Source: Bacteroidota bacterium (GTDB taxonomy: Bacteria > Bacteroidota > Bacteroidia > Palsa-965). From it: a stretch of DNA of 64,000 nucleotides. Positions 32,182 through 40,507 of the stretch are shown piece after piece. Within the stretch, counting starts at the first letter, position 1. Each line of letters opens with the position of its first letter. The translations under genes were made by a program, and so were the position numbers. A model generated the notes under the pieces. It worked only from the letters and a program-made list of their open reading frames with translations. It searched no databases and was not told the DNA's origin. The DNA is taken from contig JACQAM010000023.1 of NCBI GenBank assembly GCA_016194975.1, positions 124,001-188,000 of the forward strand, read 5' to 3'.

Positions 32182-32271
32182 AAACTAAAAATACGAAAAT
32201 CGTGCCCTGTTTGTCCAAAAAAAATCCATCCCGGAAAGGAATGGATCTATTGATAAATCTCATTCGCAATA

Positions 32272-33753
32272 TTAATAATACCTGAGACGGATAACTTCCG
32301 CGAGATATTTCGAAAAGCGAAGCACCTGCCTGGTATAACCATACTCATTGTCGTACCACACATAAAGCACCATACTTTTTTTATCAGGCGAAACGATAGT
32401 TGCCTGGCTGTCGAAAACGGATGAACAGGGATTACCGATCACATCTGAACTCACCAATTCATTGGAGAAAGCATACTGGATCTGTTCCACGAGATCTCCG
32501 TGCAAAGCATAATCACGCATCACATTATTCACATCCTCTTTTGAAATTTCTTTTTTAACCGTGATGTTGAGAATGGCAAGCGAAACATTCGGCGTAGGAA
32601 CACGAACAGAATTCGCAGTGAATTTTCCGGCCAACTTCGGAAGAACTTTTTTCAATGCACTCTCCGCGCCGGTTTCAGTAATCACCATATTCAACGGAGC
32701 CGAACGCCCGCGACGGTATTTCTTGTGATAATTGTCGAGAAGATTCTGATCGTTTGTGAACGAGTGAACCGTTTCAATATGTCCTTTCTCAACTCCGAAT
32801 TCTTTCTCCACCACATAAAGGATCGGCATGATCGCATTCGTGGTGCAGGATGCAGCAGAAAATATTTTATCTCCGTTCGGATCAACGGTTTCATGATTCA
32901 CACCGTACACCACGTTCGAAATATCTCCTTTTCCAGGCGCAGTGAGTAAAACTTTTGAAACACCTTTCGCTTTCAGGTGACGACTCAATCCATCGCGATC
33001 ACGGAAAACTCCTGTGTTGTCGATCACGAGTGCATCGTGTATCCCGTATTTTGTATAATCAACATCTTCCGGATTATTTGCGTTGATCATGTGAATGAGG
33101 TGCCCGTTCACGATGAGCATTTTATTTTCAAGATCTTCAATGATCGTTCCCGGGAATGGCCCGTGCACAGAATCCATTCGGAGAAGATCGGCGCGCTTCA
33201 CAATTTCTTCCGGGCTGTTGCCGCGTGTAACGATCGCACGTACGCGCAACTGATCACCCTTGCCCGCCTGCGCAATGAGCTCGCGCGCTGCAAGACGCCC
33301 GATACGACCGAAGCCGTAAAGCACAACATCTTTTGGAGTGATGGTTCCTTTTCCGTTACCGATAAAATCGCGGAGCTTGTCTGCAACAAATGCGCGAAGA
33401 TCTTTGTAATTATTTTTTTCTTCCGTCCATTCCGAACAGAGTTTACCAATGTCAATCCTCGAAGGAGCGAGATCAAGTTTGGAAAGCTCAGCAGCGATCG
33501 CAGCAGTTTCATGTACGTCGATCGGGCGCTTTACAATATCTTTTGCGTACTGGTGAAGATTGAGGATCTCACTCGTGCTCCTGTCGATCAGCACATTTCT
33601 GAAAATGATCAATTCAACCGATCGTTCAAACCAGAGATTTCCTATGTGAGAATTCAATTCAATTGCAGCGCGTTCACTGCTTATCCATTCGTTGCGTTCC
33701 GCTTCATAAGATCTGGCCACGCCTTTTCTGGGCTCCATCGTTTCAAGTGTCAT
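32272..33753 (-). CDS. gap: Glyceraldehyde-3-phosphate dehydrogenase, extended form
   Basis: The catalytic domain carries the Rossmann GFGRIG at 147-152, catalytic Cys303 in FSAASCTTNAIMP, and HSFTNDQNLLDNYHKK. The last part is SSVFDSQATIVSPDKKSMVLYVWYDNEYGYTRQVLRF. It is about 150 residues longer than classical GapA because of an N-terminal helical extension (1-140). Long GAPDHs of this sort exist in Bacteroidota and some other bacteria; what the extension does I do not know. The enzyme makes or uses 1,3-bisphosphoglycerate. It follows rpoD after a hairpin and a -7 box, so it has its own promoter. Confidence 0.93.
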   Translation of the reverse strand: MTLETMEPRKGVARSYEAERNEWISSERAAIELNSHIGNLWFERSVELIIFRNVLIDRSTSEILNLHQYAKDIVKRPIDVHETAAIAAELSKLDLAPSRIDIGKLCSEWTEEKNNYKDLRAFVADKLRDFIGNGKGTITPKDVVLYGFGRIGRLAARELIAQAGKGDQLRVRAIVTRGNSPEEIVKRADLLRMDSVHGPFPGTIIEDLENKMLIVNGHLIHMINANNPEDVDYTKYGIHDALVIDNTGVFRDRDGLSRHLKAKGVSKVLLTAPGKGDISNVVYGVNHETVDPNGDKIFSAASCTTNAIMPILYVVEKEFGVEKGHIETVHSFTNDQNLLDNYHKKYRRGRSAPLNMVITETGAESALKKVLPKLAGKFTANSVRVPTPNVSLAILNITVKKEISKEDVNNVMRDYALHGDLVEQIQYAFSNELVSSDVIGNPCSSVFDSQATIVSPDKKSMVLYVWYDNEYGYTRQVLRFSKYLAEVIRLRYY

Positions 33754-33788
33754 GAGAAAAAAATGATTGGTGTGTGTACTATAAAATC

Positions 33789-33839
33789 GAAGACCGCAAA
33801 GATATTCGGAACGTGTGTCTTCTTATCCTTGCGGTCTTC
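33789..33839. terminator. Hairpin between rpoD and gap with embedded -7 box
   Basis: GAAGACCGCAA (33789-33799) pairs perfectly with TTGCGGTCTTC (33829-33839). On the minus strand it follows rpoD, and its distal arm overlaps TATCTTTG (33804-33797), a -7-like box for gap. Thus the same bases may end one transcript and start the next. Confidence 0.45.
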
Positions 33840-33857
33840 AGAAATTTTCAAATCATA

Positions 33858-34721
33858 TTAACCGAGATACGCTTTGAGCAATTTGCTCCGGGAACTGTGG
33901 CGTAATCTGCGAATCGCTTTTTCTTTGATCTGGCGAACACGCTCACGTGTAAGATCGAATTTTGCACCAATCTCTTCGAGCGTCAATCCATGCTGACAAC
34001 CAATACCGAAGAAAAGTTTGATCACATCGCGTTCGCGTTCTGTCAATGTTGCCAATGAACGTTCGATCTCTTTCTGAAGAGATTCGTTCATGAGCAAACG
34101 ATCGGCGCGCGGAGAATCATGATTGATGATTACATCAAGCAAACTGTTGTCTTCTCCGTTAAGCAAAGGAGCATCCATGGAAACATGGCGGCCGGAAACT
34201 CTCATTGTATCTGCCACTTTATCTTCAGGAAGATCGAGTACAGTTGAAAGTTCTGAAGCAGTTGGTTCTCGTTCGAATTCCTGTTCAAGGCGCGAGTATG
34301 CTTTATTTATTTTATTAAGAGATCCAACCTGGTTGAGTGGAAGACGAACAATGCGTGATTGTTCTGCCAATGCCTGAAGAATAGATTGGCGGATCCACCA
34401 AACTGCGTAAGAAATAAATTTGAAACCACGTGTTTCATCAAAACGTCTTGCAGCTTTTATAAGTCCGAGATTTCCTTCGTTGATCAAATCGGGAAGACTC
34501 AATCCCTGATTCTGATATTGTTTGGAAACAGAAACTACGAAACGAAGATTTGCTTTCACCATTTTGGCAAGAGCGCGTTCATCTCCATCACGAATCTTCT
34601 TAGCGAGAACTACTTCTTCTTCCGCGGTAATAAGTTCTTCACGTCCAATCTCCTGCAGGTACTTGTCAAGTGATGCACTTTCGCGGTTCGTGATCGACTT
34701 GGTTATTTTGAGTTGTCTCAT
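33858..34721 (-). CDS. rpoD: Primary RNA polymerase sigma factor
   Basis: At 287 residues this is the compact housekeeping sigma of Bacteroidota. It has region 1.2 ([27 protein letters not shown]), region 2 ([59 protein letters not shown]) and region 3. Region 4.2 is [30 protein letters not shown]. It lacks the long acidic region 1.1 and the nonconserved insert of E. coli RpoD. Region 2.4 of this type recognises TAnnTTTG, the box seen throughout the window. Confidence 0.95.
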   Translation of the reverse strand: MRQLKITKSITNRESASLDKYLQEIGREELITAEEEVVLAKKIRDGDERALAKMVKANLRFVVSVSKQYQNQGLSLPDLINEGNLGLIKAARRFDETRGFKFISYAVWWIRQSILQALAEQSRIVRLPLNQVGSLNKINKAYSRLEQEFEREPTASELSTVLDLPEDKVADTMRVSGRHVSMDAPLLNGEDNSLLDVIINHDSPRADRLLMNESLQKEIERSLATLTERERDVIKLFFGIGCQHGLTLEEIGAKFDLTRERVRQIKEKAIRRLRHSSRSKLLKAYLG

Positions 34722-34785
34722 TTTCTTAGGTTTAACTCCTTTTTAAAGAACGCTGGCAAAGCCATCTTGTTGTTGAATTCTACCG

Positions 34786-34816
34786 CAAAGTTACGATACC
34801 GTGAAATGGAATTCAA
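34786..34816 (-). promoter_or_regulatory. rpoD promoter
   Basis: On the minus strand TTG (34816-34814) and TAACTTTG (34793-34786) are 20 bases apart, close to the Bacteroidota consensus. The ATG at 34721 is 64 bases downstream. Confidence 0.55.
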
Positions 34817-34919
34817 GACTTAAAGAGAACTTTTTACAACAAATCGTTAATTAGCTCATTATCTTGATGTAACAAGTTGAAAAAATCGATGAGTTGGTCA
34901 ATATAATCGACGAAGCAGC

Positions 34920-36365
34920 TCACATTCCGAAGGCGTAATAGGCCTGTGAACCATTCGGATACATACCTTCAATGAGGATGCCGCCCTTCTTATTGTCGAG
35001 TATTTTTTTGAGATCGTCCGGATTTCCAACTGGATTCTTGTCAACATTGGTAATAATAAATCCTTCTCTGATTCCTGCATTCCGCAATTTTCCCGCTTCG
35101 AGTTTACTCACACGCAATCCTTCCGTTATTCCCAATCGTTTTAAATCTTCAGGAGCAACAGTTTCAAATGTTGCACCGAGCGACTCAGCCGTATTACTTA
35201 CATCATCTTTTTTCAGTAAAGCGGTTTTGTTATTTTTATTTTTCAATGTTACAGCAACAGTTTTTTCTTTTGTTCCGCGCGAATAAGTGATCATCACTTT
35301 ATCACCGGGACGAAAGCGATTGATCTGTTCCTGCAATTCGGCAACACTGCTCACATCAATATCGCCGACTTTAGTGATCACATCTCCCGATTCAATTCCC
35401 GCATCAGAAGCAGAACCATCATCGATCACACCATCCACATAAACTCCTTTTATCTGGTTGAGATTTTTTTCTTTCACGAGTGCAGCATCCACATCACGGA
35501 TATTCACACCGAGATAACCGCGCTCCACCGTTCCGAACTCGATGATATCAGCAACAACTTTTTTTACAAGATTCACAGGGATCGCAAAAGAATAACCGGA
35601 ATAACTTCCGGTATTGGATGCAATGGCAGAATTTATTCCCACAAGTTGTCCTGCTGTATTCACCAATGCACCACCGCTGTTTCCCGGATTCACAGCAGCA
35701 TCAGTTTGAATGAACGCTTCTACTGCGCCTGTTCCGCTTCCATTGGAAGAAATGAGATTGATGTTGCGCGCTTTTGCACTTACAATTCCGGCGGTAACAG
35801 TAGAAGTAAGATTGAAAGGATTTCCAACGGCAAGCACCCACTCTCCTACTTTCACATCATCGGAATTTCCATAACTGATGAACGGAAGATCTTTTTCATC
35901 GATCTTGAGAACCGCGAGATCGGTATTAATATCGGTTCCCACAACTGTTGCATCATACGTGCGTTTATCATTGAGAATTACCTGTATCACGTCTGCATTT
36001 TCCACGACATGATTATTCGTAACAATATATCCGTCGGTAGTAATAATTACTCCGGAACCCGATCCTTCCTGTTCGCGCGGAATAACCTGCATTCCGTTTC
36101 CGCCGAAAAATCCCTGGAAGGGATCGTAATAAGTTTGCTGCGTTGTACTTTTTGTTTTCACATGAACAACCGCTTGCACAGTCTGACTTGCTGCACCAGT
36201 GAAATCAACGCCAACTGCTGCGGACGATCCGCCAGTAAAATGAACCGGTTGCGGATTTCCGGCAGCCACCACAACCGGGTTTTGTTTGAAAATTAAATGA
36301 TCGAGTCCAACTACGAGGACAGCACTTGCGAGTGCGATACTTACATTGAGGATCAGCTTTTTCAT
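34920..36365 (-). CDS. degQ: HtrA/DegQ-type periplasmic serine protease
   Basis: After an N-terminal membrane anchor or signal (residues 4-22), the trypsin-like domain has His119 (GYIVTNNHVV), Asp149 (DINTDLAVLKI) and Ser230 (VNPGNSGGALVN), a complete triad. Two PDZ domains follow, at about 275-375 (GYLGVNIRDVD...GDVITKVGDIDV) and 400-480. It degrades or refolds damaged proteins in the periplasm. The symbol is by architecture; DegP, DegQ and DegS cannot be told apart by text alone, but two PDZ domains exclude DegS. A GAACTTTG box with an upstream TTTG at 21 bases suggests its own promoter. Confidence 0.9.
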   Translation of the reverse strand: MKKLILNVSIALASAVLVVGLDHLIFKQNPVVVAAGNPQPVHFTGGSSAAVGVDFTGAASQTVQAVVHVKTKSTTQQTYYDPFQGFFGGNGMQVIPREQEGSGSGVIITTDGYIVTNNHVVENADVIQVILNDKRTYDATVVGTDINTDLAVLKIDEKDLPFISYGNSDDVKVGEWVLAVGNPFNLTSTVTAGIVSAKARNINLISSNGSGTGAVEAFIQTDAAVNPGNSGGALVNTAGQLVGINSAIASNTGSYSGYSFAIPVNLVKKVVADIIEFGTVERGYLGVNIRDVDAALVKEKNLNQIKGVYVDGVIDDGSASDAGIESGDVITKVGDIDVSSVAELQEQINRFRPGDKVMITYSRGTKEKTVAVTLKNKNNKTALLKKDDVSNTAESLGATFETVAPEDLKRLGITEGLRVSKLEAGKLRNAGIREGFIITNVDKNPVGNPDDLKKILDNKKGGILIEGMYPNGSQAYYAFGM

Positions 36366-36463
36366 AATGAATGGAATTTTATTGATTCAAAGTTCTGAAA
36401 TAGAAACAGAATTATGCAAATGAAAATTGTTGTTGCCGGTGAGTTTTAACAACATTTAAAAAA

Positions 36464-36539
36464 AGTTGTTGGTTAATGGTTGCTGGTTAATACTGTTTTA
36501 TTAATAATTCCCATAACCCATAACTGATAACCCACAACT
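36464..36539. repeat. Word-type inverted repeat (ggttaat words)
   Basis: The left arm (36464-36491) and right arm (36513-36539) are complementary at about 20 of 27 positions and consist of ggttaat / ataaccc words. They lie between divergent degQ and the next gene. Confidence 0.5.
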
Positions 36540-36582
36540 CATTAACACTTTTTCTCTAACTTTACTCTCTCCAATTTTCCCA

Positions 36583-37254
36583 ATGAAAGTAAGGTCCCGC
36601 TTCTCCAATTTCCGCGATAAACTGCAGGTGTTCTTCCTCGGTTTACTTTTCGGGCTTGTACTAGGCGGCGGATTTTTTGTATTGAAACTCGATCAGTATG
36701 TGAAGGAACTTTCTTTTTATAAATCGCTCACGCAACAAAGTGATAAAGCAGATACGGATCAAACCGATCTGAAAACGGATGTCAGTAAATCCAAACCAAA
36801 AAAAATAAAAAAGATCACGCCGGTTAGTGTGGTCAATGATTCTTCCTCAAATGCGATGAAGGGCGACAGCACACTTCCTTCTGTATTCGATGTCGATAAA
36901 TCGGACGATGGAATTGTGATCCGTAAAGATGAATTGATCGGCCAACTGAATTATACCTTGCACCCATTGCGGAATGTGGGCTTGGATTCTGCTGCGGCAA
37001 AAGAACCGAATTCTTCCGCCGGATATGTAATCGTAGAATTCTGGAGATCCCCGCTCAACTACCGCGGCTATAAATTTACACGCAACAAAGTTGTTCTCTT
37101 CGGCCTTGAATCGGGAGATGTGCGTTCTTTCTGGTCCGGCGATAATATCACTTATCTGAAATCCACCAATGGAATTTACAAGCTGGATGTTACTTCAGAT
37201 TTTCACCAGTTGGAACGTGTGACGGATGAGATCCTCATCAGCAGAATGCAATGA
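36583..37254 (+). CDS. Single-pass membrane protein of unknown function, 223 residues
   Basis: A basic N-terminus and one hydrophobic helix (about 16-36) with a glycine-rich core (LLFGLVLGGGFFVL) anchor a protein whose next 90 residues are charged and low-complexity (KADTDQTDLKTDVSKSKPKKIKK). The last 105 residues form a beta-rich domain (SAGYVIVEFWRSPLNYRGYKFTRNKVVLFGLESGDVRSFW). I do not recognise it; similar proteins precede dapF in other Bacteroidota as far as I recall. Its stop overlaps the dapF ATG by four bases. Confidence 0.6.
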   Translation: MKVRSRFSNFRDKLQVFFLGLLFGLVLGGGFFVLKLDQYVKELSFYKSLTQQSDKADTDQTDLKTDVSKSKPKKIKKITPVSVVNDSSSNAMKGDSTLPSVFDVDKSDDGIVIRKDELIGQLNYTLHPLRNVGLDSAAAKEPNSSAGYVIVEFWRSPLNYRGYKFTRNKVVLFGLESGDVRSFWSGDNITYLKSTNGIYKLDVTSDFHQLERVTDEILISRMQ

Positions 37255-38033
37255 GAAAAGTTTTTTACAAATACCACGGTACCGGAAATGATTTCATCGT
37301 GTTTGACGATCGTGAAAATTCTTTTTCGGAAAAAAATGAAAAACTCATTGAAAAACTCTGCCATCGCCGGTTCGGTATCGGTGCCGATGGAATTCTGCTT
37401 TTGCGCAATGAAAATAATTTTGATTTCCGGATGATCTACGTGAACTCCGATGGAAAACCAAGTTCCATGTGCGGAAACGGTGCACGCTGCATTTCACGTT
37501 TCGCTTCGGATATAGGCGCTGTAAAAAAAAATGAGATCAGTTTTATTGCCGTCGATGGTTCTCATGATGCAGTGATCACCAACTTAACAGTCAAAGTCAA
37601 AATGAGCGATGTAGATCACATTGAAAAAAATACCGATCATTTCTTTCTCGATACAGGTTCGCCTCATTATGTAAAATTTGAAAGTAATGTGAATAATACG
37701 GATGTTTTTCACGAAGGAAAAAAAATCCGCAACAGTGATCGTTTCCTGAATGAAGGAACGAATGTGAATTTTGTCGAACAACTTCCGGACGGAATTTTCG
37801 TTCGCACTTATGAGCGCGGTGTGGAAGATGAAACACTTTCCTGCGGAACGGGCGTCACCGCGAGCGCACTCGTATGCGCCATGCAGTCCGACGCGCCCGC
37901 ACAGGGAAAAATAAATGTGCGCACACCGGGAGGACAACTTTCCGTTCATTACAAAAAAAATAACCAGATGTTTACTGACGTGTGGCTGGAAGGCCCTGCT
38001 GAATTTGTTTTCAAAGGAGAAATTGAGTTGTAA
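37251..38033 (+). CDS. dapF: Diaminopimelate epimerase
   Basis: DapF converts LL- to meso-diaminopimelate, needed for lysine and peptidoglycan. The two catalytic cysteines are Cys74 in SSMCGNGARC and Cys198 in LSCGTGVTA; the opening YKYHGTGNDFIVFDDR is standard. The 260-residue length fits. The start overlaps the upstream stop. Together with dapB at 17.3 kb it places two steps of the pathway in this window but in separate transcripts. Confidence 0.95.
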   Translation: MRKVFYKYHGTGNDFIVFDDRENSFSEKNEKLIEKLCHRRFGIGADGILLLRNENNFDFRMIYVNSDGKPSSMCGNGARCISRFASDIGAVKKNEISFIAVDGSHDAVITNLTVKVKMSDVDHIEKNTDHFFLDTGSPHYVKFESNVNNTDVFHEGKKIRNSDRFLNEGTNVNFVEQLPDGIFVRTYERGVEDETLSCGTGVTASALVCAMQSDAPAQGKINVRTPGGQLSVHYKKNNQMFTDVWLEGPAEFVFKGEIEL

Positions 38034-38091
38034 ATTTCCAAATCTCAAATTCCAACAACCAACTCAAAACTCATAACTCATAACTCAAAAC

Positions 38092-39150
38092 ATGAGTGCA
38101 GCACAAGGCATCACCAATACCGATAAACTGAATTACCTGAACATCGGGCTGATCCTTCTTTCGGTGGGCGTTGCTTATTTCATTCCATTCGAACTTTTTC
38201 TTTTTTCATACGCCATTCTCGGTCCGGCACATTATCTTACTGAAATTTCCTGGCTGCACGAAAGGAATTATTTCTCGAAAGGAAAAAGAGATTACATTTT
38301 TCTCGGCGTTGCGGGCATCATTCTTTTCATGCTCATCTATGTAAATCCACACATAAATATCTTCGATAAGGAAACGAATAACCACCTCACAACAGCCGTA
38401 GTTTACATTGCATTCGCTGCGTCACTCGCAATGGTACTGCTCAAAAAAGCGATACAGCGTTTCATTGCGTTTATTTTTATTGCTGCCACGGCTTCACTCA
38501 CTTCGTCGATGAGCGCCATTCTTTTCTTTTCTGTTTTTCTTCCCACCATCATTCACGTTTATCTTTTCACCGGATTATTCATGCTGTATGGTGCACTCAA
38601 AGGAAGAAGCCGGAGCGGTTATCTTTCCTGTCTTATTCTTTTTATTGTACCGGTAATTTTTATTTATCTAACGCCGCCTTCATTCGGAATTTCTTCGTAC
38701 GCACTCCAGCATTACCGCATGTTCCAGGCCGTGAATATTGAAGCGATGAAACTTTTCAATATCGATGTTTTCCATAGTTACAAACCGCAGGTGAATGCCG
38801 TTTATCTTTCGAACACCGGGCTCATCGTGATGCGCTTCATTGCATTTGCATACACGTATCATTATCTCAACTGGTTTTCTAAAACTTCTGTGATCAAGTG
38901 GCACAACGTTCCGAAAAAACGTTTGATCGTGATCGGTATTCTATGGGCTGCTTCCGTAGGATTTTACCTGTATGATTACACCATAGGATTCAACGTGCTT
39001 TTCCTGCTCAGCTTTCTGCACGTATTTCTTGAATTCCCGCTCAACCATACTTCCTTCATTGGAATTTTCCAGGAAACGCGTTCTATTTTTTCGGGTAAAC
39101 CTATTGCAACCGCCACAGTGAAGAAAGGAACGGTGAAAAAGAAAAAATGA
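38092..39150 (+). CDS. Multi-pass membrane protein of unknown function, 352 residues
   Basis: Nine or ten hydrophobic helices are visible, starting at residue 14. Between helices two and three lies GPAHYLTEISWLHERNYFSKGKRDY, whose His and Glu residues next to a membrane face suggest a metal or catalytic site. A second histidine cluster, YTYHYLNWFSKTSVIKWHNVPK, lies near residue 262. The protein is unlike transporters I know; a membrane-bound enzyme is possible. Its stop overlaps the next gene by four bases. Upstream is a run of ctcataactcataactcaa words. Confidence 0.55.
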   Translation: MSAAQGITNTDKLNYLNIGLILLSVGVAYFIPFELFLFSYAILGPAHYLTEISWLHERNYFSKGKRDYIFLGVAGIILFMLIYVNPHINIFDKETNNHLTTAVVYIAFAASLAMVLLKKAIQRFIAFIFIAATASLTSSMSAILFFSVFLPTIIHVYLFTGLFMLYGALKGRSRSGYLSCLILFIVPVIFIYLTPPSFGISSYALQHYRMFQAVNIEAMKLFNIDVFHSYKPQVNAVYLSNTGLIVMRFIAFAYTYHYLNWFSKTSVIKWHNVPKKRLIVIGILWAASVGFYLYDYTIGFNVLFLLSFLHVFLEFPLNHTSFIGIFQETRSIFSGKPIATATVKKGTVKKKK

Positions 39151-39704
39151 ATTCTCCTTTTACGCTCCGCAACATTCACCACAGCAACGGCAAAGAAATT
39201 TTTCACGGAAATTTTATTGTGATCTTTCACGCGCGCCGCGTACCTCCGCACCTGCTCGCGAGCGTACACGGAAATACATTTTCCATTTCCGTGCAAGGCC
39301 CTTTTGCATACGAACCCCTGGAAAAGATTCTTGACTATGTGAAAAGAAAAAAAGTAGAATGTCTTTTCATAGAATGGAATCTACCGAAAGATATTCCGAT
39401 CAATAAATTGCTGTTGCATCTTGAAAAAAATATTCTTCTCTGCAAGAAAGTGATTGCAGGCAAAAATAGTTGCCTCTCTCCTATCCGTGAAACCATTGCA
39501 GAAATTTCAGGAAATGAAATGCGTGACGCCTGTTTCATTTTTGACCTGCTTCCCATTATGGAATCGAAAAAACTACTCGGTAAAATCTATGCACTGAATA
39601 TGGAAAATGTCATTCACAATGGAATTTTTCCTCTCGTAACTTATTCGCAGGAAGAACTGAATGAAGCGATAGTAGCTGCCGGAAAAAAAATTCTTCAATC
39701 ATAA
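39147..39704 (+). CDS. Unrecognised protein coupled to the membrane protein, 185 residues
   Basis: No signal peptide or membrane helix is evident; the sequence is alpha-beta with one cluster H-A-R-R-V-P-P-H and a later CLSPIRETIAEISGNEMRDACFIFDLLPIMESKKLLGKIYALN. Four-base overlap with the preceding gene argues for joint function, perhaps a soluble partner of the membrane protein. I do not recognise a family. Confidence 0.5.
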   Translation: MNSPFTLRNIHHSNGKEIFHGNFIVIFHARRVPPHLLASVHGNTFSISVQGPFAYEPLEKILDYVKRKKVECLFIEWNLPKDIPINKLLLHLEKNILLCKKVIAGKNSCLSPIRETIAEISGNEMRDACFIFDLLPIMESKKLLGKIYALNMENVIHNGIFPLVTYSQEELNEAIVAAGKKILQS

Positions 39705-39772
39705 ACTCATGCTTCCGAAAACCGGTTACAGATTTATCTTCCGCGCTTCCAACTAATTTTTATCTTTAATTC

Positions 39773-40312
39773 ATGATCCAGGTACAATTGCTTTTAGGTG
39801 AAAGAATCCGTTTGCGTGCACTCGAGCCGCAGGATGTTGAATTGCTTTACAAATGGGAAAATGATACTTCCGTTTGGGTAGCCAGCAACACGCAAACTCC
39901 TTTTTCAAGATTTGTTCTTGAACAATACATCGCTTCTTCTCATCTTGATCTGCACACGAACAAACAATTGCGGCTCATGATCACGACACGCGACGGACTC
40001 GATGTGGGCGCTATAGATCTTTTTGATTTTGATCCCCAGCACCAGCGCGCCGGAATAGGAATTCTCATTGCAGAAAAACAGGATCGCGGGAAAGGCCTTG
40101 CGACTGAAGCGCTCAACCTTCTAATCCAATATTGTTTTCAACAGTTGCATATTCACCAGTTGTATTGCAACGTTACCGTGAATAACGAAGAGAGCATTCA
40201 TCTTTTCAAAAAACATCAGTTCGTTATCACCGGAATAAAAAAAGAATGGATCCGTATCGGCGATCAGTTCGTGGATGAACTGCTCATGCAATTGGTGAGA
40301 AAAGGACATTGA
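39773..40312 (+). CDS. GNAT acetyltransferase (SpeG/RimL-like)
   Basis: The 179-residue protein opens LLLGERIRLRALEPQDVELLYKWENDTSVW, as RimJ/RimL- and SpeG-type enzymes do. The acetyl-CoA loop is EKQDRGKGLATEALNLLIQYCFQ, where D-R-G-K-G-L-A gives the Q/R-x-x-G-x-A motif. LYCNVTVNNEESIHLFKKHQFVITG follows, with N-E-x-S-x-x-L-x-x-K. It is similar in size to the GNAT gene at 7.3 kb but not close. Substrate unknown; spermidine or ribosomal protein acetylation are both possible for the family. Confidence 0.84.
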   Translation: MIQVQLLLGERIRLRALEPQDVELLYKWENDTSVWVASNTQTPFSRFVLEQYIASSHLDLHTNKQLRLMITTRDGLDVGAIDLFDFDPQHQRAGIGILIAEKQDRGKGLATEALNLLIQYCFQQLHIHQLYCNVTVNNEESIHLFKKHQFVITGIKKEWIRIGDQFVDELLMQLVRKGH

Positions 40313-40507
40313 CAGTATGCAGAAGGCCGGTGATCTCAATCCGGCAAGAAAAGAAGTTTTTTTATCAACGAAAAAATACATTTTTTCTTTTTTATTTTTC
40401 TTTTTGTCTCCGTAATTTTTTCGCCCACTTATTCAGAAAAACAACTCACTTATCATTACCACACATTGCCGGAATGATTTACTCCATAAATTCGTGCTGA
40501 CTCCGCA

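Noticed and set aside
32977-33861. 294-codon open frame opposite gap
   Set aside because: Antisense to the GAPDH gene and without any motif; long reversed frames are common in this DNA.
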